A stretch of 50,715 nucleotides of DNA from Gammaproteobacteria bacterium (lineage in GTDB: Bacteria; Pseudomonadota; Gammaproteobacteria; DSM-19610): the NCBI GenBank assembly GCA_026197075.1, contig JAPHQV010000039.1, positions 1 through 50,715 on the forward strand, read 5' to 3'. The position numbers and the translations under genes are program-made. Positions within the stretch are counted from its first letter, which is position 1. Every line of letters starts with the position of its first letter. The notes beneath the pieces were generated by a model. That model saw only the letters and a list, made by a program, of their open reading frames with translations. It was not told the origin of the DNA and did no database searches. Below are positions 19,502-27,220 of this stretch, piece after piece.

Positions 19502-20125
19502 ATGAACGAACATTCCAAGGACCACTGGGAACGGGTCTACGCCCGCAAGGCCACCACCGCCGTGAGCTGGTTCCAGGAGCAGGCCGCTACCTCCTTGCGC
19601 CTGATCCAGGCCACCGGCCTGGCGCCGGATGCGGCCATGCTCGACGTGGGTGGTGGTGCCTCGGTGCTGGTGGACGATCTGCTGGCCACCGGTTACCGTG
19701 ATCTCACCGTGCTGGACCTGTCCGGCGCCGCACTGGCAGCCGCGCGGGCACGGCTCGGGATGCGTGCCGAAGCGGTGCACTGGGTCGAGGGCGATATCAC
19801 CCGGGTGGAACTGCCGGCCGTGGCCTTTGACCTTTGGCACGACCGTGCCGTGTTCCATTTCCTCACCGATCCGGACGACCGCCGCGCCTATGTGCGACAG
19901 CTGGAACATACCCTCAAACCAAGTGGTCATGTCATCATCGCCACCTTCGCCGAGGATGGTCCTGAACGGTGCAGCGACCTGCCGGTGATGCGCTACAGCG
20001 CCACACAGCTGCTGGCCGAATTCGAGCCAGGTTTTTCCCTGCTACACAGCGAGAAAGAGGCGCACTACACGCCGGGTGGCGCGGTGCAATCCTTTACCTA
20101 CTGCCACCTGCAGCGGCGCTCCTGA
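19502..20125 (+). CDS. Class I SAM-dependent methyltransferase
   Basis: A 207-residue soluble methyltransferase. MLDVGGGASVLVDDLL is motif I, LTVLDLSGAALAAAR is motif II, and FDLWHDRAVFHFLTDPDDR with LKPSGHVIIATFAEDGPERC follows. The N-terminal DHWERVYARKATTAVSWFQ resembles the small methyltransferase group near tellurite/thiol methyltransferases. The substrate is unknown. AGGTG lies upstream of ATG 19502; an in-frame GTG nine bases earlier is less likely. It follows DUF3014 by 24 bases and may be co-transcribed through the small palindrome. Confidence 0.85.
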   Translation: MNEHSKDHWERVYARKATTAVSWFQEQAATSLRLIQATGLAPDAAMLDVGGGASVLVDDLLATGYRDLTVLDLSGAALAAARARLGMRAEAVHWVEGDITRVELPAVAFDLWHDRAVFHFLTDPDDRRAYVRQLEHTLKPSGHVIIATFAEDGPERCSDLPVMRYSATQLLAEFEPGFSLLHSEKEAHYTPGGAVQSFTYCHLQRRS

Positions 20126-20225
20126 TGTTCTGAGACGATCCGCCAGCCTGGTTTCGGCATTGCGTTTCCCCGCTTGTTGTTATACTGAAGACGGAATCTT
20201 GAATCCTCTCGATGGGAGAAAGTCC

Positions 20226-20771
20226 ATGAGCAGCGAACAGGCAGGCACGTCCATGCCCGGCAAGGTGATGAACTGGTTGCGGGTGAACTGGAACGAAGAT
20301 ACCAACGTCGGCAAGGCAAAGATCACCGCAATCCCGGTGACCATCTTCATCGTGGTTGCCCTGTTGTGGCCTGCCGCGCCGCCCACCGAAACACCAGTGG
20401 TGGAAGAGCAGTTGGAGTTGGTGCCCGGCATCGAGGACCTGCGCCGCCAGGCCAACGAGGCATACGAGAGCTACGAGACCCGTATCGCTGAGCTGAGCGA
20501 GGAACGGCGCCGGGAGTTGGGCGAGGCACGGCTGCAGGTGGCCGAGGTGTACCGCGACTACGAAGCGCGCATTGCCGAGCTGGAGCAGGAGAATACCCGG
20601 CTGTCCCGACAGGTGGAGGCCCTGAAGAACACCCTCGCCACCAAGGAAATGGAACTGGCGACCGCCCAGGTGGCCGCCACCGTGCCGACGGAATCCCGTG
20701 CGGCGGAACTGCAGGAGCAACTGGACCAGGTGCGCGAGGAACTGGAGCAGCTGCTGGAATCGCTGCAATGA
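20226..20771 (+). CDS. Single-pass membrane protein with long coiled coil
   Basis: A 181-residue protein. One hydrophobic segment (about residues 38-53, IPVTIFIVVALLWPAA) is followed by a charged coiled coil from roughly residue 70 to the end, rich in E, R, L and A heptads. The N-terminal ~35 residues are cytosolic or short. No family recognised. GGGAGAAAG precedes ATG 20226. It lies 27 bases before the phosphoesterase gene, so the two may form an operon. It could be a scaffold or tether, but there is no direct evidence. Confidence 0.75.
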   Translation: MSSEQAGTSMPGKVMNWLRVNWNEDTNVGKAKITAIPVTIFIVVALLWPAAPPTETPVVEEQLELVPGIEDLRRQANEAYESYETRIAELSEERRRELGEARLQVAEVYRDYEARIAELEQENTRLSRQVEALKNTLATKEMELATAQVAATVPTESRAAELQEQLDQVREELEQLLESLQ

Positions 20772-20798
20772 CATCACCGTATCCGGGAGCAAATCAAG

Positions 20799-21629
20799 GT
20801 GAAACTGGCAGTACTCTCCGACGTCCACGGTAATGTCCCCGCCCTGGGCGCGGTACTCGAGGACATCGAAGCCTGGGGTGCCGACCTGGTGATCGTGAAT
20901 GGCGACCTGGTCAGTCGTGGCCCCTGTAGCCTGGAGTGTCTGCACCTGCTGCAACGGCAGGTGCCCGGGGTTCACCTGCTGACCGGCAACCACGAAAGCT
21001 ATGTGCTGTACTGTGCCGATACCCCGGCGGACCCTGCCAGCCCCACCCATGACATCGATCGTTTCGCACGCTGGGCGGCGGCGGAACTGGGTGATGCGGT
21101 CGAGGAGATCCGCAACTGGGATGATCACCTCGATCTGACGGACCTGGAGGAGGGCGCGTCGGTGCACATCACCCATGGGTCAAGGCTCGGTAACCGTGAC
21201 GGCCTGTCGGTGCGCGTGCCTGATGAGGACCTTCCGGAAAAACTCGGGGATCCCCGTGACCTGTTCATCGGCTCCCATACCCACAAGCCCATGTTGCGGC
21301 ACTTCAATGGTTCGCTGGTGGTGAACACCGGTTCCGTGGGCCAGCCCATGGACGAGGATCCGCGCGCCGCCTATGGTCGTTTCACCCTGCAGGGTGGGCG
21401 CTGGCAGGCGGAGATCCGCCGCGTGGCCTATGACAAGGCGCGCGCCGAACAGGATTTCATCGACAGCGGTTTCCTGGCGGAGGCCGGCCCCGTCCCGGCC
21501 CTCATCCACCTGGAACTGCAGCAATCCCGTGCCCACCTCGGTCCCTGGCGACGCGCATACCTTGCCGCCATCAAGGCGGGTGAGATCAGCGTGGTGGAAT
21601 CCATCGCCCGTTATCGAGATACCCTGTAG
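20799..21629 (+). CDS. Calcineurin-like metallophosphoesterase
   Basis: A 276-residue cytosolic metallophosphoesterase with the full metal site: SDVHGN (residues 7-12), NGDLVSRG, GNHESY, ITHGS and GSHTHKP. It resembles the YfcE/MJ0936-type phosphodiesterases, extended at the C-terminus by about 70 residues. Substrate unknown. The start is GTG 20799 (MKLAVLSDVHGN) with GGGAG upstream. Its TAG stop is the TAG in CTGTAGGAGCGGCC, a truncated copy of the GTAGGAGCGG repeat, followed directly by another palindrome that can end transcription from both sides. Confidence 0.88.
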   Translation: MKLAVLSDVHGNVPALGAVLEDIEAWGADLVIVNGDLVSRGPCSLECLHLLQRQVPGVHLLTGNHESYVLYCADTPADPASPTHDIDRFARWAAAELGDAVEEIRNWDDHLDLTDLEEGASVHITHGSRLGNRDGLSVRVPDEDLPEKLGDPRDLFIGSHTHKPMLRHFNGSLVVNTGSVGQPMDEDPRAAYGRFTLQGGRWQAEIRRVAYDKARAEQDFIDSGFLAEAGPVPALIHLELQQSRAHLGPWRRAYLAAIKAGEISVVESIARYRDTL

Positions 21630-21639
21630 GAGCGGCCTA

Positions 21640-21699
21640 AAAACAGGGGACAGACCACGGTTTCTCCCGCAGGGAAAACCGTGGTCTGTCCCCTGTTTT
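21640..21699. terminator. Bidirectional terminator made of a GGGGACAG/CTGTCCCC repeat
   Basis: Two perfect 24-base arms (21640-21663 and 21676-21699) around a 12-base loop. The right arm runs into TTTTATTTTT and the opposite strand has T5. The element lies between convergent genes (phosphoesterase and asnB) and fits a rho-independent terminator for both. It belongs to the same repeat family as 40316-40394, including the internal ACCACG extension. Confidence 0.85.
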
Positions 21700-21704
21700 A
21701 TTTT

Positions 21705-23717
21705 TCAGGGCCGCCAGCCCAGCTCGTCGGCGCGCTGACGCGCCAGCGCCGGTACGTCCCCGGCGATGAAATGTCGGTGCAGGATCTGCACGCCGAGCAT
21801 GTGGTTGATGACCGCGTCCAGCTGCACCTGGGTGGAGGTGGTGGTGTCGGGGGCGTCATGCAGGTCGAACAGGGCCTGTACACCCTCCACGTCCAGCAGG
21901 CCGGCCTCTTCGATGCGCTGTGGGGTCAGGTACTCATCGGCCAGGCGGCGCATGGCGGCCCATTTCTTCGGGTCGGTGTGGGCCGGCGGCGCCATGAAGG
22001 CGAACTTCTCGCGCTCGTACAGCACCCGCGGCAGCACGCCCTTCATGGCCTCGCGCAGCACGTATTTCTCCGTGCGGCCGTTGATGCGCATCTCCGGCGG
22101 CAGGGTGCAGGCGTACTCGGCCAGGTGATGGTCGAGGAAGGCGGGGCGCGCCTCCATGGAGTTGGCCATGTCCACGCGGTCGCCGCCCCAGGTGAGGATC
22201 TGGCCCTCCAGCATGGTCTTGATCCAGACGTACTGGGCCTTGTCCAGCGGGTGGCGGCCTTCCAGCATGTCGCCGTCGATGGCGTCGGCGATGGCGCGCC
22301 CCGGTTCATAGCCCTCCACCTCGCGGCGCAGGTCTTCCGCCATCAGGCCCGGCACATGGGTGGCCGCGGCCAGCCAGGGTTGCAGGCAGCTGGGCGTGAA
22401 GCCCACCAGGGCATCGAGGGCCGGGTCGTGCAGGTCGTTCTCCGCCAGCATGGCGCCCTTGAACAGCTGGTTGCTCTCCGCCAGCAGTTGTTCCCAGCCG
22501 GCGCGGTCGGCGGCGGACAGGGTATCGAGGCCGTGCAGGAACATGTCGCGGCGAAAGGCGGGGTAGCCGGCGAACAGCTCGTCGGAACCCTCGCCGGTGA
22601 CCACTACCTTGTAGCCCGACGCGTAGACATGGCGGCTCATGAGGAACTTGGCCACGCCCAGGGTGTTGTAGATGGTGCGTTCCGCGTGCCACAGGGTCTC
22701 GGGCAGGTTGTCGTACAGGTGGTCGCCCTGCAGCCGCAGGATGTCCTGGTCGGCGCCCACGGACTCGGCCATCTCGCGGGCGATGGCGGTCTCGTCGTAG
22801 TCGGTGTCGTCGAAGCCGATGGTGAAGGCCTTCACCGGCGACTGCTGGGAGGCGGAACTCAGGCCCAGGATGGCGCAGGAATCGATGCCGCCGGAGAGGT
22901 AACAGGCCACCGGCACGTCGGCCTCCAGGCGCAGCTGCACCGCTTCCATCAGCTTACTGCGTACCCCCTCGATGTACTGTTCCTCGTCACCCATGGGACC
23001 GCGTTCGGAGAGCAGCGGGAAATCCATATCCCAGTATTTGCGGTCCTCGATCTGGAACTTGCCATGGAGGCGACGAATGATGAGGGCGTGGCCGGGCTTG
23101 ATCTGGTGGATATTCTCGAAGGCGGTACTGCCCGGCACCATGGTTTGCATGAGCTGGTGGTACAGGCCCGTGGCGCTCATACGTCGCGGCACCTCGGGAT
23201 GGGCGAACACCACCTTGAGCTCGGAGCCGAACACGATCTTGCCATTGACCTCGGTCCAGTACAGGGGCTTCACGCCGAAGCGGTCGCGCACCAGGATCAG
23301 GCTGTCTTCCTGGCGGTCATAGAGGGCGAAGCCGAATTCGCCGCGCAGGTGGGGCAGCATGCCGTCCAGACCCAGGCGTGGGTACAGGTGCAGTACCAGT
23401 TCCGAATCGCTCTTGGTGCGAAAGCGCGCACCGCGCGAGGTCAGGTCGGTGCGGATGCGCTTGTAATCGTAGAACTCGCCATTGTGAGCAAGCAGCAGCT
23501 GTTCGTCCTCCGACAGGAAGGGCTGGCGCGCGCGGTTCTCGTCCAGGTCAATGATGGACAGGCGCGCATGGCTGAAGCCCACACCAAGATCGTCCAGGGT
23601 CTTCCAGCCGAAGCCGTCGGGGCCGCGGTGGTACTGGATGGCGGCCATGTTGACCAGCAGCTGCGGGTCGATGGCTTGATGGGGGTCAGAATGAAAGATT
23701 CCGGCTATGCCGCACAT
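21705..23717 (-). CDS. asnB: Glutamine-dependent asparagine synthetase family
   Basis: A 670-residue cytosolic amidotransferase. The start must be MCGIAGIFH (ATG 23717), which exposes the catalytic Cys after Met removal; upstream in-frame codons are discarded. The N-terminal glutaminase domain (to ~210) contains IQYHRGPDGFGW, LAHNGEFYDY and RDRFGVKPLYW. The C-terminal synthetase domain (~250-620) contains the pyrophosphate loop YLSGGIDSCAI and VVVTGEGSDELFAGYPAF. It is about 115 residues longer than E. coli AsnB. It could serve ordinary asparagine synthesis or amidate another acid. It lies downstream of the carbamoyl operon on the same strand, but a repeat separates them. Confidence 0.9.
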   Translation of the reverse strand: MCGIAGIFHSDPHQAIDPQLLVNMAAIQYHRGPDGFGWKTLDDLGVGFSHARLSIIDLDENRARQPFLSEDEQLLLAHNGEFYDYKRIRTDLTSRGARFRTKSDSELVLHLYPRLGLDGMLPHLRGEFGFALYDRQEDSLILVRDRFGVKPLYWTEVNGKIVFGSELKVVFAHPEVPRRMSATGLYHQLMQTMVPGSTAFENIHQIKPGHALIIRRLHGKFQIEDRKYWDMDFPLLSERGPMGDEEQYIEGVRSKLMEAVQLRLEADVPVACYLSGGIDSCAILGLSSASQQSPVKAFTIGFDDTDYDETAIAREMAESVGADQDILRLQGDHLYDNLPETLWHAERTIYNTLGVAKFLMSRHVYASGYKVVVTGEGSDELFAGYPAFRRDMFLHGLDTLSAADRAGWEQLLAESNQLFKGAMLAENDLHDPALDALVGFTPSCLQPWLAAATHVPGLMAEDLRREVEGYEPGRAIADAIDGDMLEGRHPLDKAQYVWIKTMLEGQILTWGGDRVDMANSMEARPAFLDHHLAEYACTLPPEMRINGRTEKYVLREAMKGVLPRVLYEREKFAFMAPPAHTDPKKWAAMRRLADEYLTPQRIEEAGLLDVEGVQALFDLHDAPDTTTSTQVQLDAVINHMLGVQILHRHFIAGDVPALARQRADELGWRP

Positions 23718-23750
23718 GATTACTCTCTTTGCCAAAAAATTGAATGATTC

Positions 23751-23825
23751 CCCTGTAGGAGCGGCCTCTGGCCGCGAACGGTCTGTGGTAACCCGGTTCG
23801 CGGGCGAAGCCCGCTCCTACAGGGG
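23751..23825. repeat. GTAGGAGCGGCC-type inverted repeat
   Basis: Left arm 23751-23779 and right arm 23796-23825 pair over most of their length. The inner part differs (CCTCTGGCC against GGCGAAGCC), so the arms come from two sub-variants of the family. It lies between the carbamoyltransferase gene and asnB. Confidence 0.85.
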
Positions 23826-23850
23826 GTATGTGGCGATTCTGAAATGACAA

Positions 23851-23880
23851 CCTTTGCGTACTTTGCGCCTTTGCGGTGAA
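23851..23880. repeat. Solo CTTTGCG repeat arm
   Basis: CTTTGCGTACTTTGCGCC and following bases match one arm of the element at 14956-15075; no partner arm is seen nearby. Confidence 0.7.
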
Positions 23881-23893
23881 CGCATTACAAAAA

Positions 23894-24943
23894 TCAAAAC
23901 CGCACCAGCGTCGTCATCAGCGCCATGCGCACATAGACGGCGCCGCGCGCCTGGGCGAAATACCAGTTATGGGGGGTGTCATCCAGGTCCGTCGACAGCT
24001 CCGCGCCGCGCGCCAGCGGATGCAGGATGATCGATCCCTCCTTGAGCTGGGATTGCTTGTTGAGCTGGTAGCGCACGCCATGCTCTTCGTAGCTGTCGCC
24101 CACCCAGGCGATGGCGTTGATGTATACCAGGTCGAGTTCCGGCAACACGGGATCCAGCTCATCGGTGACACGCAGCTTCAGGCCGGCGGCCTCCAGTTCC
24201 TCGCGCTGCTCCGGCGAGAAAATCTCCTCGCAGTCGCAGATCACCACTACCTCGCGGATGGTATGGCTGAACAGGGACAGGAACAGCAGCAGGCTGCGTA
24301 CCGTGCGCATGCGCCCCGGAACACCGATGATGCCGACGGTGATACGTTTTTCCTCGGGCACTTCATCCGCCAGCAGGTCCGGGCGCCATTTGAACAGGGC
24401 GTACATGTCCGCCAGGGCCTGGGTGGGATGCTCGTCGGTGCCGTTACCGGCGTTGATGATGGGGATGCGCGTCACGTCGAGCATCTCGTAGATGGCATCC
24501 TCGTGGGTGTCGCGCAGCACCACCATGTCGCCGTAGTGGTTCATCATCTCCGCCACGTCGTGCAGCGACTCGCCCTTGGCGATGCCGGTGGTGGCCGGGT
24601 CGGTGATGGTGATGATGTCACCGCCGAGGCGCTGCCACACGCTTTCGAAAGACAGCCGCGTGCGGGTGCTGGGCTCGTAGAAGGCGCTGATGAGGATCTT
24701 GCCCGTGAGCGGAAACTGGCCCATGGCCTGGGTGGTCTCGTACTTGGCCGCCAGGCGGCACAGCTGGACCACCTGTTCACGGCTGAACTGGCGCGCGGAC
24801 ACGACGGAGCGGCCGGCCAGGTCGGCCAGGCAGCCCGGTTCCTCCGGGATGTGTTCCAGCAGGGTCATGGGCAGCTCGATGCCGTCGATCCAGTTGGCCG
24901 GTTCCAGCCGTTCCTCGAGTCGGGGATGGGTCTTGTTCACCAT
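23894..24943 (-). CDS. Carbamoyltransferase of the ATCase/OTCase superfamily, substrate unknown
   Basis: A 349-residue enzyme, longer than the PyrB catalytic chain (~310). The carbamoyl-phosphate site is intact: EPSTRTRLSFE (STRTR 92-96), K123 in GIAKGES, and NAGNGTDEHPTQ (HPTQ 172-175). The C-terminal HPLARGAELSTDLDDTPHNW resembles ATCase HPLPRVDE. However, the segment of ATCase that holds the aspartate-binding Arg and Gln (TRVQ) reads NAIAW (276-280), so aspartate is an unlikely substrate. The HCLP motif of ornithine transcarbamylase is also absent. It overlaps the 40-aa membrane gene by seven bases and ends the amidase-symporter operon. It may run in the catabolic direction, yielding carbamoyl phosphate. 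Confidence 0.85.
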   Translation of the reverse strand: MVNKTHPRLEERLEPANWIDGIELPMTLLEHIPEEPGCLADLAGRSVVSARQFSREQVVQLCRLAAKYETTQAMGQFPLTGKILISAFYEPSTRTRLSFESVWQRLGGDIITITDPATTGIAKGESLHDVAEMMNHYGDMVVLRDTHEDAIYEMLDVTRIPIINAGNGTDEHPTQALADMYALFKWRPDLLADEVPEEKRITVGIIGVPGRMRTVRSLLLFLSLFSHTIREVVVICDCEEIFSPEQREELEAAGLKLRVTDELDPVLPELDLVYINAIAWVGDSYEEHGVRYQLNKQSQLKEGSIILHPLARGAELSTDLDDTPHNWYFAQARGAVYVRMALMTTLVRF

Positions 24944-25059
24944 AGTTGTCGTTGCTTCCAGTCGCGTATCCAGAGGATGGCGAGTATCAGGGGGGCGGCC
25001 ATGGTGACCGCCAGGGCGATGAGCACCACGAGGCTCAGAAAGGCTTGTCCGGCAATCAT
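24937..25059 (-). CDS. 40-residue membrane peptide, probable symporter partner
   Basis: A 40-residue peptide with one long hydrophobic helix (residues ~6-31, LSLVVLIALAVTMAAPLILA region) and a basic end (WIRDWKQRQLW). The ATG overlaps the TGA of the symporter gene, and the peptide's stop lies inside the start of the carbamoyltransferase gene, so it is firmly built into the operon. Several sodium:solute symporters have small membrane partners, which suggests this one is a subunit; its sequence matches no family I know. Confidence 0.7.
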   Translation of the reverse strand: MIAGQAFLSLVVLIALAVTMAAPLILAILWIRDWKQRQLW

Positions 25060-26486
25060 CTGACCTCCTGGCGCAGGCTGTTCCAGTCGAAGGGTCGGGA
25101 CGAGGCGCGCCGTGCCAGCACCACCACCAGCATGGACACGAAGGCGGAGATGAGCGCGGCCACGTAGAAACCGATGGCGAAATAGCCCCACAGGCCGGCC
25201 GCCGTGCCCAGCACCATGGCCAGGGTGGCACCCGTGGTGCTGGCGCGCTTCCAGTACAGACCGGCCACGATGGGCCAGATGGTACTGGCCACGAAGGCGC
25301 CCATGAAATGCAGCACCGCCGCCAGGGTGGCCAGGCGCGGCAGGCACAACAGCCAGGTGAACAGGCCGAGGCCGAGGACCACCCAGCGCGCCGCCTTGTA
25401 CAGGTGTTCCGGGCTGGCATCCGGCTTCAGGTGTCCCTTGTAGACATCGCGCAGCACCAGGTCACTGGTGGCGGCGAGCAGGGAGTCGAGGCTGGAGGCG
25501 AGCGCCGAGAACACCACGATGAATACCAGGACGGCGCCGCCCATGCCGAGCAGTTCAGCGGCCACCATGGGGCCGACCATGTCCGCGGAGGGCACGTTCA
25601 GGCCCAGGGCCGGCGCCGCCAGGGCGACGAAGCCGGCGACGATCGGCACGGGCAGCCACAGCAGCCCGGCCAGCAGGTAGGCGCGGAAGCCGACGCCCTG
25701 GCGGAAGGCGAAGGCGCGGCTCCACCAGACATTGGAATGGAAGATCTCGCCGATGCCGAACAGCAGGTTGTTGAACAGAAACATGATGGCAGCCGGCATC
25801 AGCAGGTTGAGCAGTTCCGGGCGCTCGGTGGCCAGGGTCGTGTGCATGGCGTCGAAGCCGACGCGGGTGATCACCAGCCAGGCGAGGATGCTGACGCCCA
25901 CCAGGATCAGCAGGGCCTGGATGAAGTCGGTGCCGATGACGGCGCGCAGCCCGCCCAGCAGGGTATAGGCCACGCAGATGAACAGGATGACGCTCATGCC
26001 GATGCGGTAGTCGATGCCGGTCAGGGCATGGATGAGCACGCCGCCGGCCATGCCCAGGCTCACCAGCCAGCCGATGGCGTAGACCAGGGAGATGAGCAGG
26101 AACACCCGCCAGGTGAGGTTGCCGTAGCGACGGCGGATGAAATCGCCGCTGGTGAAACCATTGGGCATCAGCTCGCGGATGCGGCGTGCCAGGGGCGCGA
26201 ACAGCATCAGGCCCACGGAGCCCAGCGAATAGCCGAGGATGCCCCAGATGCCCAGCTGGTAGGCCAGCTGTGGCGCCGCCATGGTGGTGTTGCTGGTCAT
26301 CCAGGTGGCCATGGCGGTGGCGGCACCCAGGGCCAGGCCCACGTTGCGCCCGGCCAGGGTATAGCCTTCCAGGTCCTTGGTCTTGCGACCGAAGAACCAG
26401 CCCAGCCAGATCCACAGGAGGCTGAACAGGGCGAGGATCACCCAGCCGGTGTTGGCGTCGAGGATGGCGGTTTGCACGCTGTTCAT
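25056..26486 (-). CDS. Sodium:solute symporter (SSS family)
   Basis: An inner-membrane transporter of 476 residues with about thirteen hydrophobic segments and the SSS core. The YTLAGRNVGLALGAATAMAT region, FTSGDFIRRRYG, and the SALASSLDSLLAATSDLVLRD segment that contributes to the Na+ site are recognisable. The opening AGRN...TWMTSNTTMAAPQLAYQ recalls the DUR3-like urea/polyamine branch, but I would not fix the substrate. It is coupled by four-base overlaps to the upstream amidohydrolase gene and to the 40-aa gene downstream, so it most probably imports the compound these enzymes handle. Confidence 0.9.
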   Translation of the reverse strand: MNSVQTAILDANTGWVILALFSLLWIWLGWFFGRKTKDLEGYTLAGRNVGLALGAATAMATWMTSNTTMAAPQLAYQLGIWGILGYSLGSVGLMLFAPLARRIRELMPNGFTSGDFIRRRYGNLTWRVFLLISLVYAIGWLVSLGMAGGVLIHALTGIDYRIGMSVILFICVAYTLLGGLRAVIGTDFIQALLILVGVSILAWLVITRVGFDAMHTTLATERPELLNLLMPAAIMFLFNNLLFGIGEIFHSNVWWSRAFAFRQGVGFRAYLLAGLLWLPVPIVAGFVALAAPALGLNVPSADMVGPMVAAELLGMGGAVLVFIVVFSALASSLDSLLAATSDLVLRDVYKGHLKPDASPEHLYKAARWVVLGLGLFTWLLCLPRLATLAAVLHFMGAFVASTIWPIVAGLYWKRASTTGATLAMVLGTAAGLWGYFAIGFYVAALISAFVSMLVVVLARRASSRPFDWNSLRQEVR

Positions 26487-27220
26487 GTCACGACCTTGCA
26501 GGTCTCCCCCACCGCCTGGTCGGTGGTCAATACCCGCGAGTAGCGGTCCTTGAGGGTGCGAATCGTGGCCTCGTGCAGTTCCGGGGTCACGGTGGCGCAG
26601 GCATCATCGATCAGGGTGGTGTAATAGCCCAGATCGCAGGCGTCGCGCACGGCGGTGGAGATGCATTCATTGGTATAGACGCCGCACACGAACAGGCCGG
26701 TGATGCCCATGTTGCGCAGGATGAAATCCAGGTTGGTGGCGTTGAACACGCCGCTGGCGGTCTTGTTGATGATGATCTCGTCCCCCTTGGGGGCGATCTC
26801 CGGCAGGAATTCCGCTTCCTTGGAGCCGGGCGCCGCATGCAGGCCGAGGCGCTTGTGGCCGGCGCTGCGGTCGCGGCCGTCCTTGGTCAGGGACTGGATA
26901 CGGGTATGGATCACCTCCAGGCCGTTGGAGCGGAAACAATCCTGGAGGCGGCGCACATTGGGCAGCACCACGCGCCTGAGGCGGTCGAAATAATATTCCT
27001 CGGCCTGTAGCGGCATCTTATCGTGGTCGATGTTGGCAAACACGCCATAGCCGGGGGCCGCATCCAGGTACTGGATGTCGATGACCAGCAGGGCGGTATG
27101 GTGTTGCTCCAGGGATGCCTGGATGGCTTCCACCGGGGTGATGGATTCGCGGTAGGTTTCCTGCAGCGGATCCACGTCCAGGAACTCGGGGTCGAGGGCG
27201 GGCGGTTTACGGTCGGTCAT
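26483..27220 (-). CDS. Isochorismatase-family cysteine amidohydrolase
   Basis: A 245-residue hydrolase with catalytic D48 (LLVIDIQYLDA), K153 (IIINKTASGVFN) and C186 (VYTNECISTAVRDA). The subfamily includes N-carbamoylsarcosine amidohydrolase, ureidoacrylate hydrolase (RutB) and biuret hydrolase, which release carbamate or ammonia from carbamoylated compounds. Residues 1-40 form an N-terminal extension. The ATG overlaps the M20 amidase stop and the stop overlaps the symporter start, both as ATGA. Its place between a carbamoylase-type amidase and a transporter suggests a step in ureide breakdown. Confidence 0.87.
   Translation of the reverse strand: MTDRKPPALDPEFLDVDPLQETYRESITPVEAIQASLEQHHTALLVIDIQYLDAAPGYGVFANIDHDKMPLQAEEYYFDRLRRVVLPNVRRLQDCFRSNGLEVIHTRIQSLTKDGRDRSAGHKRLGLHAAPGSKEAEFLPEIAPKGDEIIINKTASGVFNATNLDFILRNMGITGLFVCGVYTNECISTAVRDACDLGYYTTLIDDACATVTPELHEATIRTLKDRYSRVLTTDQAVGETCKVVT

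Noticed and set aside
21681-23747. 688-codon open frame on the plus strand
   Set aside because: It is the antisense shadow of asnB; high GC opens long frames, and the product (His/Gly/Val-rich) matches no family.
23894-24943. Call as aspartate carbamoyltransferase PyrB
   Set aside because: The aspartate-binding TRVQ segment is absent, the protein is longer, and no pyrimidine gene is nearby.
25308-26543. 411-codon plus-strand open frame
   Set aside because: Antisense to the symporter, Gln/Ala/His-rich shadow without start signals.
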